NCBI RefSeq assembly: GCF_000284015.1 | Contig: NC_016943.1 | Coordinates: 4,753,541-4,817,540 of the forward strand | Direction: 5' to 3' | Length of the DNA: 64,000 nucleotides | Source of the DNA: Blastococcus saxobsidens DD2 | Lineage (GTDB): Bacteria; Actinomycetota; Actinomycetes; Mycobacteriales; Geodermatophilaceae | Shown: positions 52,472 through 61,634 of the stretch, piece after piece | Numbering within the stretch: position 1 is the first letter of the stretch | Layout of the letters: every line of letters starts with the position of its first letter | Position numbers and translations under genes: made by a program | The notes under the pieces: model-generated | Told to the model about the DNA's origin: nothing | Databases searched by the model: none | Seen by the model: only the letters and a program-made list of their open reading frames with translations

Positions 52472-53974
52472 TCAGGTCTCCAGGGACGCGGGCACGGTCG
52501 GACCACCGGCCTCCTCGAGGGCCAGCGCGACGGCTTCGAACTCGGCGAGCGCGGCGGTGAGGTCGTCGACGATCTCCCGGGCGATGACCTCCGGAGCCGG
52601 CAGGTCGTCGAGATCCTCCAGCGAGGCGTCCTTCAACCACGTGATGTCGAGGTTGGCCTTGTCCCGGGCGATGAGCTCGTCGTAGGAGAAGGAGCGGAAC
52701 CGTTCGCTCTCGACACGTTCGGTGCGCGGACGCCCCGGCAGGTACGACTCCACGAACTCGTCCAGGTGGCTGCGCCGCAGCGGGTTCTGCTTGAGCGTGA
52801 AGTGCTGGTTGGTCCGCAGGTCGTAGACCCACAGCCGCTCGGTCCAGGCATGGTCAGCGGCCGGCCGCTTGTCGAAGAAGAGCACGTTCGCCTTCACGCC
52901 CTGGGCGTAGAAGATGCCGGTCGGCAGGCGCAGCAGGGTGTGGACGTCGTAGTCGCGCAGCAGCTTCTTACGGATCGTCTCGCCGGCACCACCCTCGAAG
53001 AGCACGTTGTCCGGCAGGACGACCGCCGCCCGGCCGAACATCTTCATGATCGTGGCGATGTGCTGCAGGAAGTTGAGCTGCTTGTTCGCCGTCGTGACGA
53101 CGAAGTCGGCGCGCTCGATCTCGCGGTCCTCCCGCGCCTCCCGGCCGTCCGCGCCGACCATGGTCATCGAGGACTTGCGGCCGAACGGCGGGTTGGACAG
53201 GACGACGGAGTAGCGCTGACCCGGGTCAGCGAGCAGCGCGTCCTTCACCTCGATGAGGCTCTGCCCGTTCGGTTTCCCGATGCCGTGCAGGATCAGGTTC
53301 ATGGCGGCCAGGCGAGCCGTCCCGTCCACGAGCTCCACGCCGTGCACGAAGGCGTCGCGCAGGTGGTCGCGCTCTTCCGGCGTCATGGCTTGCGCGTGCT
53401 GGGCGGCGTACTCGTGCGCCGCGAGCAGGAAGCCACCGGTGCCGGCGGCCGGGTCGATGACCGTGTCGGACGCCGAGGGCTGCAGGCAGTCGACCATCGC
53501 CTGGATCAGCGGCCGAGGGGTGAAGTACTGGCCGGCGCCAGACTTGATGTCCTCGGCGCCCTTGGCCAGCAGCGACTCGTAGGCGTCACCCTTGATGTCG
53601 GTGCCGGACGCCGACCAGTTCTCCTTGTCGATGAGGTCGACGACCAGGCGCTTGAGCTTGGCCGGGTCCTGGATCCGGTTCTGCGCCTTGCGGAACACCA
53701 CACCGAGGACGCCGGGCTGCCGGGCGAGGTCCTCCAGCATGTGCCGGTAGGTCAGTTCGAGGTCGTCGCCGTCGGCGTCGAGCAGCCGCTGCCACGAGCA
53801 GTGCGCGGGCACGATGCGCTCAGCCTTGAGCGGCCGGGTCTCGCGCTCGTGCGCCATCTTGAGGAACAGCAGGTAGGTGAGCTGCTCGGTGTACTCGATG
53901 GTCGAGACGCCGTCGTCCCGGAGCACGTTGCAGTAGCTCCACAGCTTGTCGACCAGCCGCCGCGCCTCGGTCAC
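52472..53974 (-). CDS. hsdM: Type I restriction-modification DNA methyltransferase (HsdM)
   Basis: A 500-residue N6-adenine methyltransferase. An N-terminal helical HsdM domain (LVDKLWSYCNVLRDDGVSTI) is followed by SAM motif I DPAAGTGGF (residues 174-182) and catalytic motif IV SNPPFGRKS near 260. GQYFTPRPLIQAMVD is the conserved M-subunit stretch. It methylates the recognition site chosen by HsdS and is required for restriction too. The GTG at 53974 follows GGGGAG. It lies 2.6 kb from the rest of the hsd genes. An oppositely directed block (54192-56541) separates them. Confidence 0.94.
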   Translation of the reverse strand: MTEARRLVDKLWSYCNVLRDDGVSTIEYTEQLTYLLFLKMAHERETRPLKAERIVPAHCSWQRLLDADGDDLELTYRHMLEDLARQPGVLGVVFRKAQNRIQDPAKLKRLVVDLIDKENWSASGTDIKGDAYESLLAKGAEDIKSGAGQYFTPRPLIQAMVDCLQPSASDTVIDPAAGTGGFLLAAHEYAAQHAQAMTPEERDHLRDAFVHGVELVDGTARLAAMNLILHGIGKPNGQSLIEVKDALLADPGQRYSVVLSNPPFGRKSSMTMVGADGREAREDREIERADFVVTTANKQLNFLQHIATIMKMFGRAAVVLPDNVLFEGGAGETIRKKLLRDYDVHTLLRLPTGIFYAQGVKANVLFFDKRPAADHAWTERLWVYDLRTNQHFTLKQNPLRRSHLDEFVESYLPGRPRTERVESERFRSFSYDELIARDKANLDITWLKDASLEDLDDLPAPEVIAREIVDDLTAALAEFEAVALALEEAGGPTVPASLET

Positions 53975-54191
53975 TGCACTCCCCGTGTCGGCGGGGCCGG
54001 TTGCCCGCGTGCCGCCGTCGATGCTCGCACGCTGCCGAGCCGTCGCACCGCGCTGCTCGGCCCGGCGCGTCGGACCGAGCCTCCAACTCATCGAGAGGTA
54101 GCGGCATATCGCTTCTGAGCTGCACTTTTCTGTCGTACCCCCGCTCTAGAGTCGGGGTGTCGGCAAGGCCGTTCGGGAAGGGAGCGAGCAC

Positions 54192-55406
54192 GTGTCCGAG
54201 CTCCGTTCCGCCCTCGATGACCTTGCGGGGATCGACCTCGCCGAACTGTCGGACGACACGCTGCTCGACCTCGTCGGCGAGCTGAGCACCACGGCCAACC
54301 GCGTCGCTGCGGCACTCACGTCCGCCGTGCGCGCCGCCGACCGGCGCGAGGCCTACCGGCGGGACGGCGCGGTCTCCATGAAGGCCTGGCTGCGCGGCAG
54401 CTGCCGGATGGCTCCCGAGCAGGCGACGGCGACGGTCTCCACGGGGCGGCGGCTCGAGCACCTGCCGGAGACCGCAGCGGCGTTCGCCGCCGGCGAGATC
54501 GGCGCGGCGCATGCCCACGTCATCACCATGGCCATGACACCCGGCCGGATCGCCAAGGCCGCCGAGGCCGGCATCGACCTCGGCGAGACCGACCGCATCC
54601 TGGCCGGTCTGGCCCGGGCAACGGCGCCGCACGAGACTGCCCGTGGCGTCAAGCAGTGGGTCGCCGGGGTGGACCCCGACGGAACCTTGGACGACGCCGC
54701 CGACACCCGGCGCCGGTTCACCATGGCGTCGGGCCTCGATGGCCGGGTGCACCTGCGCGGTGACCTCGACGCCACCGGTGGCGAGTACCTGCACAGCGCA
54801 CTCACCGCCTTCATGAACGGCGACCGCCCGGCGGGCGACACCCGCAGCTACGCCGAGCGGCAGGCCGACGCGCTCGTCGCCCTCGCACGAGGCGCCCTGG
54901 ATGGCGGATCCCTGCCGGATGTACGCGGAGAACGGCCGCACGTCCGCGTGACGATCGACTGGATGGCGCTGTGCGCCGAGCGTGGCGCCCCGGGCGTCGC
55001 GGGCGGCTCCCTGGGATGGGCCGGGCCGATCAACCCGGAGACGGCGCGCCGACTGGCCTGCGACGCTAGCGTCGCGCGGATCATCACCGGCCCGGACGGG
55101 CTCCCGCTGGACGTCGGCCGCGCGCAGCGGAGCTCCAGCACGGCCATCCGCCGGGCGATCGAGATCCGCGACGGGCACTGCATCTTCGCCGGCTGCGACG
55201 CCCCGCCCGAGTGGTGCGACTACCACCACGTCGTCCACTGGGCGCACGGCGGGCCCACGAGCTGCGACAACGGCGCTCTTCTCTGCGAGCGGCACCACAC
55301 CTGCTGCCACGAGGGCGGGTTCACGATCCGTCGTGATCCCGGTACCGGCCGTTGGCACACCTACCGGCCCGACGGCAGCGAGGTCCTCAGCCGAGCCGGT
55401 CCCTGA
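54192..55406 (+). CDS. DUF222-HNH endonuclease family protein
   Basis: A 404-residue protein with the DUF222 (13E12 repeat) domain over about residues 10-300 and a C-terminal HNH nuclease: CIFAGCDAPPEWCDYHHVVH, then CDNGALLCERHH, with cysteines placed for a zinc-binding HNH core. These proteins are multicopy in many actinobacteria, and whether they act as mobile nucleases is unresolved. The GTG at 54192 follows gaagggagc. It is transcribed against the hsd genes on both sides, so it looks like an insertion into the locus. No terminal repeats were seen. Confidence 0.88.
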   Translation: MSELRSALDDLAGIDLAELSDDTLLDLVGELSTTANRVAAALTSAVRAADRREAYRRDGAVSMKAWLRGSCRMAPEQATATVSTGRRLEHLPETAAAFAAGEIGAAHAHVITMAMTPGRIAKAAEAGIDLGETDRILAGLARATAPHETARGVKQWVAGVDPDGTLDDAADTRRRFTMASGLDGRVHLRGDLDATGGEYLHSALTAFMNGDRPAGDTRSYAERQADALVALARGALDGGSLPDVRGERPHVRVTIDWMALCAERGAPGVAGGSLGWAGPINPETARRLACDASVARIITGPDGLPLDVGRAQRSSSTAIRRAIEIRDGHCIFAGCDAPPEWCDYHHVVHWAHGGPTSCDNGALLCERHHTCCHEGGFTIRRDPGTGRWHTYRPDGSEVLSRAGP

Positions 55407-55535
55407 CCACCTGGCGGCCCTGCCGCCGCCCTGCCAGCGCGTGTGCTGACGTGTCGCGACCGCGACCGGTCACTCACTGCTGCCCGTGACCCCTGACAGG
55501 CCCTGAGGTGCTCCCGCCAAGGTAACGGTGCCGGG

Positions 55536-56168
55536 ATGACGATCAGCGAAGCCATGTCTCTATGGGCAACGGATACGGATGTCGTGCGGCGGTACCGTTC
55601 GTCCATGCCGGTCAGCGCCCGCACGGTCGCAGCCGAACTGCGCCGGCGGGTCCCGGGTCTGGGCAGCAAGAAGCAGCACAAGCTCCTCTACTACTGCCAA
55701 GGGCACCACCTGGCCGCCGTCGGGAAGCCGCTGTTCCGCGAGTCCGTCTCCGCGTGGGACATGGGGCCGGTCGTCGGTCAGCTCTGGTACGAGGAGAAGA
55801 CGGGTGTCCCGTCGCTCCCGACGATGTCCGAGGAGCTGACGGAGGCGCAGCTCAACACCATCGGCTACGTCGTCAGCCGGTACGGCGCCCTGTCAGGTAC
55901 GGACCTCGAGCACCTGACGCACAGCGAGAGCCCGTGGCTGGACGCCGACCGCGACCGGCGCCCGCACGAGAGCGTTCGCATCCCCGAGCAGGCGCTGCGC
56001 AGCTACTTCGAGGCGTCGGACGACTGCGAGGACGACGACGCGACGCCGCCACCCGACTCTCAGTCGGTGCGGAACTGGCTGGCAGGCGTCGATCCGGAGA
56101 ACGCCACACGTCCCAAGCCCCAGGACACGGTCGAGGGCCTTCGGCGCTACCTTCCCCGTCGTGGCTGA
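55536..56168 (+). CDS. Panacea (DUF4065) domain antitoxin, SocA-like
   Basis: A 210-residue protein. The Panacea/DUF4065 domain covers about residues 35-150: KKQHKLLYYCQGHHLAAVGK and SVSAWDMGPVVGQLWYEEKT are its hallmark, seen in SocA and in proteins first annotated as phage-associated antitoxins. The domain pairs with many unrelated toxins. An acidic low-complexity stretch (DDCEDDDATPPP) precedes a C-terminal tail. An alternative ATG start at 55605 would remove 23 residues but lacks a ribosome site. The stop overlaps the start of the small gene at 56161 by eight bases, as expected for a toxin-antitoxin pair. Confidence 0.85.
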   Translation: MTISEAMSLWATDTDVVRRYRSSMPVSARTVAAELRRRVPGLGSKKQHKLLYYCQGHHLAAVGKPLFRESVSAWDMGPVVGQLWYEEKTGVPSLPTMSEELTEAQLNTIGYVVSRYGALSGTDLEHLTHSESPWLDADRDRRPHESVRIPEQALRSYFEASDDCEDDDATPPPDSQSVRNWLAGVDPENATRPKPQDTVEGLRRYLPRRG

Positions 56169-56541
56169 GCGCGGCGCCACCTGGACGCCGCAGGGCTTCG
56201 AGCAGTGTCTGCAGACCTGGGATGATTTCGAACGCCCGGACGATGACCTCCGCCTGTTCGTCGTCGAGTGGATCTTCAGCCGGCTCTACGATCCGTACCA
56301 GGGCGTGAAAACGGGAGCCCGAGTTCACGAACCTGTGGTGGGGCGCCGTGCCCGGGACCTTCCACGACGACGGCAGGGTGGTCGTCTGCAGCTACTCCCC
56401 GAGTTCACGAACCTGTGGTGGGGCGCCGTGCCCGGGACCTTCCACGACGACGGCAGGGTGGTCGTCTGCAGCTACTGGGTCGTGGAGTCCGAGCAGGTCG
56501 TCCGCTGCGAGAGCCTGGCGAGTCTCAGCTGGCCCGTGTAG
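56161..56541 (+). CDS. Probable toxin partner, frame altered by duplication and frameshift
   Basis: A 126-codon frame starting GTG, coupled to the Panacea gene. The first 49 residues (to YDPYQGVKT) and the last 45 (from PEFTNLWWGAVPG to SLSWPV) look like natural protein. The 30 residues between are arginine-rich nonsense, because the DNA holds an 80-bp tandem repeat and, before it, aaaa at 56308-56311. Dropping one adenine gives VKREPEFTNLWWG directly. One extra base plus 80 bases is 81, so the frame recovers. The ancestral protein was about 99 residues. I do not recognise its fold. Toxin identity is inferred from position only. Confidence 0.65.
   Translation: MAERGATWTPQGFEQCLQTWDDFERPDDDLRLFVVEWIFSRLYDPYQGVKTGARVHEPVVGRRARDLPRRRQGGRLQLLPEFTNLWWGAVPGTFHDDGRVVVCSYWVVESEQVVRCESLASLSWPV
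56318..56476. repeat. 80-bp tandem duplication
   Basis: 79 bases at 56318-56396 recur exactly at 56398-56476, offset 80 bp (the unit begins cccgagttcacgaacctg). One extra cytosine at 56397 separates the copies. The period is not a multiple of three. Identity is complete, so the event is recent or the copies are being kept alike. Confidence 0.95.
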
Positions 56542-56566
56542 ACGCCGAAGACCGGAATCCGCCGGA

Positions 56567-57484
56567 TCACAGGGTCTCGAAGAAGTCTTCGTCCAGCTGG
56601 TGCAGCGTTACGGTGACCTCTGCCTGCACGCCGACGCCGTGCCGGAGCATCAACTCGGCGAGCCGTGACCCGTCGATGAGCTCGATCCGTGCGTTGACGC
56701 GTTCTGCCTCTGTTCGGGCTCCGGCTGAGAAGCTGCTCGTGGTGATGAAGACGCCACGGTCGCCCTGCGCGCCCATGAGCGCACCGACGAATCCCTGGAT
56801 CGCCGGCCGCTGTACCGACTGGTCCGGCGCGTACCTCTTGGCCTGCAGGTAGATGCGGTCGAGCCCGAGCGGGTCCTGGCTGATGATGCCGTCGATCCCG
56901 GCGTCCCCGCTACGACCCGAATGTTCGACGCCACCCGAGCGGCCGTACCCCATCCGCTCCAGAAGCCGGAGGACGAGTCGCTCGAACTCGGTGGGAGACA
57001 GAGCCAGCGCTCGCTTGAGCAGTTCTCCCTCGACGGCCGCTCGGTTCTCGGTGACGGCCTGCGCCAGAAGATCCTGCGGAGAAGCGGCATCCACATCGGG
57101 CTCGGCGGTGGCCGACCCGTCGTCGGGCGAATCCCGGGCGCTGCTGCGGGCACGGAACTCGCGGTAGGACGCGAATCCGCGGAGAACAGACATGTCCACG
57201 CGGTCCGGGTGGGTCGCCAAGGCCTCCCGTCCGGACTCTGTGATGACGATGTGGCCGCGAGTTGGCCGCTCGAGGAGACCTGCCTGGAAGAGATGGGTGA
57301 TCGACCAGCCCACCCGGTTGTGCATCAGGCGCTGGCGACCGCTCGGCAGCATCGCGTCGCGTTCCTCGGTTGTGAGTCCGAAGCGGTCGCTCATCAGGTC
57401 GACAAGTTCGCGGGTCCGCTGTACCGAACCGTCGCTGAGCGCCTCCAGCAACGGGCGCATCAACGACTGGAAATCGGGGATCAC
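56567..57484 (-). CDS. Mrr-like restriction endonuclease
   Basis: A 305-residue protein. An N-terminal winged-helix domain covers about residues 1-100 (Mrr_N type, with LTTEERDAMLPSG and RVGWSITHLFQAGLLERP), followed by an acidic linker and a C-terminal PD-(D/E)xK nuclease, catalytic D198 in RSGDAGIDGII and Q214-x-K216 in IYLQAKRY. Mrr enzymes cut methylated DNA (type IV restriction). The GTG at 57484 overlaps the hsdS stop (GTGA), so it belongs to the hsdR-hsdS operon. A methyl-dependent nuclease here may check foreign methylation or work with the type I system. Confidence 0.88.
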   Translation of the reverse strand: MIPDFQSLMRPLLEALSDGSVQRTRELVDLMSDRFGLTTEERDAMLPSGRQRLMHNRVGWSITHLFQAGLLERPTRGHIVITESGREALATHPDRVDMSVLRGFASYREFRARSSARDSPDDGSATAEPDVDAASPQDLLAQAVTENRAAVEGELLKRALALSPTEFERLVLRLLERMGYGRSGGVEHSGRSGDAGIDGIISQDPLGLDRIYLQAKRYAPDQSVQRPAIQGFVGALMGAQGDRGVFITTSSFSAGARTEAERVNARIELIDGSRLAELMLRHGVGVQAEVTVTLHQLDEDFFETL

Positions 57485-58766
57485 GGGGCGACCTCGGCCA
57501 ACTCCCCGACGACCTCGGCGTCGGCGCTGCGCCCGGTCAGCCGCCCCGAGAAGGCAGCTTCCAGTACGGCCCGACGAAGGACGTCCGCCCGTGCTCGTCC
57601 CCGGTTGAGCTCATAGGCAAGGCGGTCGGCGCCAACCCGTACATCGGCAAGCCGCCGAACGATGCTCCGCTGCTCCTCTGGCGACGCCAATGGGACTCGA
57701 ACGCTCAGCAGATTCTTCTGCGAGACGTTACGCATCGAGTCGCTCGTTCCGGTGGCGATCGCGGAGATCTGCCGACGGGTGTTCGGTGCAGACAGGACCG
57801 CAACTAACCACTCGCGGTTCACCTCGTTACGCGGGATCAGACGGAGACTCTTGTCGCTCAGGAGTCGGCGACGCGGGGTCGACCTCACGAGCACGGGTGC
57901 GCCCACGTAGGCCGTCGTATTGGCTCGACTGACGAGAATGTCACCAGGCGCAATCTCGTAAGCCTGATTCACGAGGGCCGCTGGGACCGCTTTATTCTCC
58001 TGATGACGGAACTCACCCCACGTCATGGCGCTCACCTTGATGACGCCCCAGTCATCATTCGTCGCGGGTGGCGCCGAGCCACCGAACGACTTGCCGGCCT
58101 CCACGCGCTCGATCAACGACCCCAGTGCGACTTCCGTGGTCGTCCCTGCCGTGACCGCCCGCTGGACCGACTCTCGACCGAAAACGGCCAGACGACGTGA
58201 TGCGCTCTCCAGGCCAGCTGTGGCGGCGTCGAGGCGGGAGAGGTGGTCCTCCAGCAGGTCGACAATGCGCCGCTGCTCGGGCAGCGACGGTACGGGCAAG
58301 GTCAACGCTGAGAGCTTTTTTCGTGCGATCCGCTTCCGCGTCGTACCCGACTGTTGAGCGACCACGCGTGCATGAAAGCCGGGAGAGTTGATAGCCCACA
58401 TGACGTACGCGGGATCGATGTCTGAACGAGTGATTCGCAGGATCGAGACGTCAACCGCGGTAACAGCGTCATATGCCAGCCCGGATGAAATAGGCAGGCT
58501 CGACCAATCGGGTCTGGCATCCGAGCAATCAGCACATCGTCAGGCTTCAGGAGCGTTCCCCCCACAGCCGCCACCTGATCCCGGCGCATCCAGCGGTCCG
58601 ACTTGTCTCGGAAGCGCGCAATGCCCACGTCCGCGAGTTGAGTCAGGCGGACCGGGCCATGGGGATCTTGGTCTTTCGTCTCGACCCAGTCACCGTCGCT
58701 GAATAGACCGCCTTCGCCGATCTGCGAGAGCGACAGCTCCCGCCAGCCCTCCGGAAGCATGCTCAC
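57481..58766 (-). pseudogene. hsdS: Type I specificity subunit HsdS, frameshifted
   Basis: The reading frame starts at GTG 58766, overlapping the hsdR stop, and gives a normal HsdS N-terminus (LPEGWRELSLSQIGEGGLFS) through ARMPDPIGRACLF. It then fails: the continuation LAYDAVTAVDVSILRITRSD is in the next frame, joined near 58476-58493 by one missing base. The rest, including LPEQRRIVDLLEDHLSRLDA (conserved helix one), a second recognition domain and ASPEEQRSIVRRLADVRV (helix two), is intact to 57481. No homopolymer tract marks a slip site. If real, the first recognition domain is lost, though a fragment could start at an internal ATG near 58401. Confidence 0.8.
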
Positions 58767-61531
58767 GCAGTCAGCTCGCGGTTGAGGTCGGCGAGGTAGA
58801 CCCCCGCCTTGTCGCCAAGGTCGCGGATCAAGCCGTCCACGCCGCCGTGCTCGGTGAAGGGCACGTTGTCCAGGTCGTCCTCCGTGATGCCTGCCGACGC
58901 GGCGATCACGTCGGCCATGCGGTCCAGCCACCAGCGCTGCCGCTCGGTGAACGTGGCACCGGCCTGCTCCTGCTGCGCGAGCCAGGCCTGGTAGCGCTCA
59001 CTCACCTTCTCGGCGAAGGGCTCGAGCCTTTCGTCCGCGCCCAGAGTGAACCTCACCAGCGATACGAGGTCGGTCACCGTATGCCGGTCGGCGTGCCGCA
59101 CCTTGCCGATCTCGATGGCCTCGTATGCCTGCCAGATCAGGTCCGGGGTCCAGTTGTGCGGCGGCCGCTTGATGCGGTCGGCCAGCTCCCGGAGCTCGGC
59201 GAACGTGACCGTTTTGCCCTCGGGGCGCGAGTACAGCAGCTCCAGCGCCGTGATCTCGCTGCGGTGTTCCTCCAGGTACTGCGCCCACGAGGTGACCACC
59301 GAGCGCGCCTTGTCGGTGTCGACCACCCCGCCCGCACCCAGCAGCACGTCGACGCTGACCTCGTCGATCACCTGGTCGTGCTGCTTGCGCAGCTCCTTGA
59401 TCCGCTGCCGTAGTTCCGGCCGCGCGGCCAGCGGCTCCACCGCCGCGTCGACGAGCTCCTGCACAGCGGACGCAGGGTCCTCGGGTCGGAGAGCAACCGC
59501 CTTCGCCTGCTCATCGGGGTCCACGGCCCGCACCAGGCCCTGCACGATGGCCCGCAAGGAGCCGCCGGCCACCTCGTCGAGCTCCGCCCGCTCGGCCGGG
59601 GTCAGGTCCAGTTCCAGCTTGGCCAGCCGCGAGGCCAGCGACGCCGTCTCGTCCTCGTCGAGCGTCAACATCCCGGCCTTGTCGAGCAGCCGATCCAGCG
59701 AGACCGACTTCCGCCGCTCCAGCGGCGTCGCATCGACGTGCGGGTGCTCGGTGACCCCCACAGCGTCCACCAGCACGAACCGGTCCTTGGTCGTGGCGTC
59801 CGGCGTGACCAGCTGCAAGTCCGTCGAGGAGATCGTCCGCGACCCGCGGCCCTTCATCTGCTCGAAGTACGAGGCCGACCGCACGTCGCGCATGAAGAAG
59901 ACGCATTCCAGCGGGCGGACGTCAGTTCCCGTGGCGATCATGTCGACCGTCACGGCCACGCGAAGCGTCGGCGACGTCCGGAAGGCCTTGAGCGCGCCCT
60001 TCGGGTCCTTCGCGTTGTAGGTGATCTTGGCGGCGAAGTCGTTGCCCTCGCCGAACACCTCGCGGATCGTCGTCACGACCTCTTCGGCGTGGTTGTCGTC
60101 CTTGCAGAAGATGAGCGTCTTCGGCACGGTCGACCGGCCCGGGAAGATCTCGGTGAACAGCCGGTCCCGGAACGTCTCCAGCACCAGGCGGAGCTGGCTC
60201 TTCGCGGTCACCGCCCGGTCGAGCTGCCCGGGTGTGTAGACGACATCCTCGTCGAGGGACTCGTATCGCTGGACGCGCGTCCGCCGGTCGACCTTGGGCA
60301 CCACCGTCCCGGCCTCGATCGTCGAGCCGGCGTCGGAGATCTGCGTCTTGATCCGGTACACGTCGAAGTCGACGTTCACGTTGTCCGCGACGGACTCCGC
60401 GTAGGTGTACTCCGACACCAGGTTCTGCTGGAAGAAGCCGAACGTCTGCTTCACCGGCGTGGCCGTCAGCCCGACGACGTGCGCGTCGAAGTACTCGAGC
60501 ACCCCTCGCCAGACGCCGTAGATCGACCGGTGCGCCTCGTCGACGATGACCAGGTCGAAGGACTCCGGCGGCATCTGCGGGTTGTACGAGACGTCGACCG
60601 GTGCATCGGGCACGTAGTTGTCCATGCCGGGGTCGTCGACGTCCTCGACCGTCCGGCCCTGCAGAGCCGCATAGACCCGCTGGATCGTCGAGATGACCAC
60701 TGACGACGAGTCCAGCATCCCGGCGCTGGTCAGCGCGTTGACGTTGTAGATCTCGGTGAGCCGCCGACCGTCGTCCGGCGTCGCGTAGTTCTGGAACTCC
60801 GCGAGCGTCTGCGAGCCGAGATTGTTCCGGTCGACCAGGAAGAGAATGCGCCGGAAGCCACCGTGCTTCAGCAGGCGGTAGCAGGTGGTGACGGCGGTGT
60901 ACGTCTTCCCGGCGCCGGTGGCCATCTGCACGAGTGACCGGCTGTACCGCTGGTCGGCCAGCGACCGCTCGATTCCCTCGATGGCGGTGATCTGGGCCGG
61001 CCGCAGCCCCTCGGTGATGAGCACCGGCATGGAACGCACCTTCGCCCGCCAGGTGGCCGCTGACGGATCCGTCTCCGCGTCGCGGATCGTCCGTGCGAGC
61101 GTCTCGGGCCGCGGGAACGTGTAGAGCCTGCGCGCCCGCGGCGTGGGGTCGTAGCCGAAGGTGGCGTGCACCTCGGAGCCCGACGCCTCGAAGACGAACG
61201 GCAGGCGGTCGTCCAGCGTGAGCGCTCGGAGGCGGACCTCGGGCGGCAGGCCGGTGGCGTACCGCGCCGACTGCCACTCGACGCCGGACAGCGTCGAGCC
61301 TTCGGGCTTCGCCTCGATGACCCCGACCGCGCGCTTGTCGACGTAGAGCACGTAGTCCGCGCGCCCGTGCCCGCCGGCCATGATGACCTCGCGGACGGCC
61401 ACACCGGGGAGGGTGAGGTTGGCCTGCGCCTTGTCCTGCACTGCCCAGCCGGCCGCGCGCAGCTGCCGGTCGATGAGCACGCGGGCGCGCTGCTCCGCCG
61501 TCAGCTGGATGTCCTCCCCCGTGCCTGTCAT
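58763..61531 (-). CDS. hsdR: Type I restriction enzyme motor/nuclease subunit (HsdR)
   Basis: A 922-residue protein, first gene of the leftward hsd operon. The N-terminal PD-(D/E)xK nuclease has D59 in RADYVLY and E73-x-K75 in VIEAKPEG. Two helicase lobes follow: Walker A LVQMATGAGKTYTAV, DEAD-type box VIVDEAHRSIYG, motif III GLTATPVKQT and motif VI MKGRGSRTIS. The C-terminal helical region binds HsdM. It moves DNA and cuts it at a distance from unmodified sites. I start at the ATG at 61531 (MTGTGEDIQ). The gene looks complete, so restriction capacity depends on the damaged hsdS. Confidence 0.94.
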   Translation of the reverse strand: MTGTGEDIQLTAEQRARVLIDRQLRAAGWAVQDKAQANLTLPGVAVREVIMAGGHGRADYVLYVDKRAVGVIEAKPEGSTLSGVEWQSARYATGLPPEVRLRALTLDDRLPFVFEASGSEVHATFGYDPTPRARRLYTFPRPETLARTIRDAETDPSAATWRAKVRSMPVLITEGLRPAQITAIEGIERSLADQRYSRSLVQMATGAGKTYTAVTTCYRLLKHGGFRRILFLVDRNNLGSQTLAEFQNYATPDDGRRLTEIYNVNALTSAGMLDSSSVVISTIQRVYAALQGRTVEDVDDPGMDNYVPDAPVDVSYNPQMPPESFDLVIVDEAHRSIYGVWRGVLEYFDAHVVGLTATPVKQTFGFFQQNLVSEYTYAESVADNVNVDFDVYRIKTQISDAGSTIEAGTVVPKVDRRTRVQRYESLDEDVVYTPGQLDRAVTAKSQLRLVLETFRDRLFTEIFPGRSTVPKTLIFCKDDNHAEEVVTTIREVFGEGNDFAAKITYNAKDPKGALKAFRTSPTLRVAVTVDMIATGTDVRPLECVFFMRDVRSASYFEQMKGRGSRTISSTDLQLVTPDATTKDRFVLVDAVGVTEHPHVDATPLERRKSVSLDRLLDKAGMLTLDEDETASLASRLAKLELDLTPAERAELDEVAGGSLRAIVQGLVRAVDPDEQAKAVALRPEDPASAVQELVDAAVEPLAARPELRQRIKELRKQHDQVIDEVSVDVLLGAGGVVDTDKARSVVTSWAQYLEEHRSEITALELLYSRPEGKTVTFAELRELADRIKRPPHNWTPDLIWQAYEAIEIGKVRHADRHTVTDLVSLVRFTLGADERLEPFAEKVSERYQAWLAQQEQAGATFTERQRWWLDRMADVIAASAGITEDDLDNVPFTEHGGVDGLIRDLGDKAGVYLADLNRELTA

Positions 61532-61634
61532 ACCGCCGCACACGATATGACCCGGATCGTCCCGTAACCAGCGCACCACTCCTTGTGGCGACTCCGGCTT
61601 CTGACTGCAGGCACCCGCCCGTCACCGGGCCCGG

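Noticed and set aside
56318-56476. CRISPR-like or mobile-element repeat
   Set aside because: There are only two copies, directly adjacent and inside one gene, with no spacers and no inverted ends. It is a simple tandem duplication.
54123-56566. Insertion sequence or integron carrying the DUF222-HNH block
   Set aside because: No transposase, integrase, terminal inverted repeats or target-site duplication were found at either edge. The mode of insertion remains unknown.
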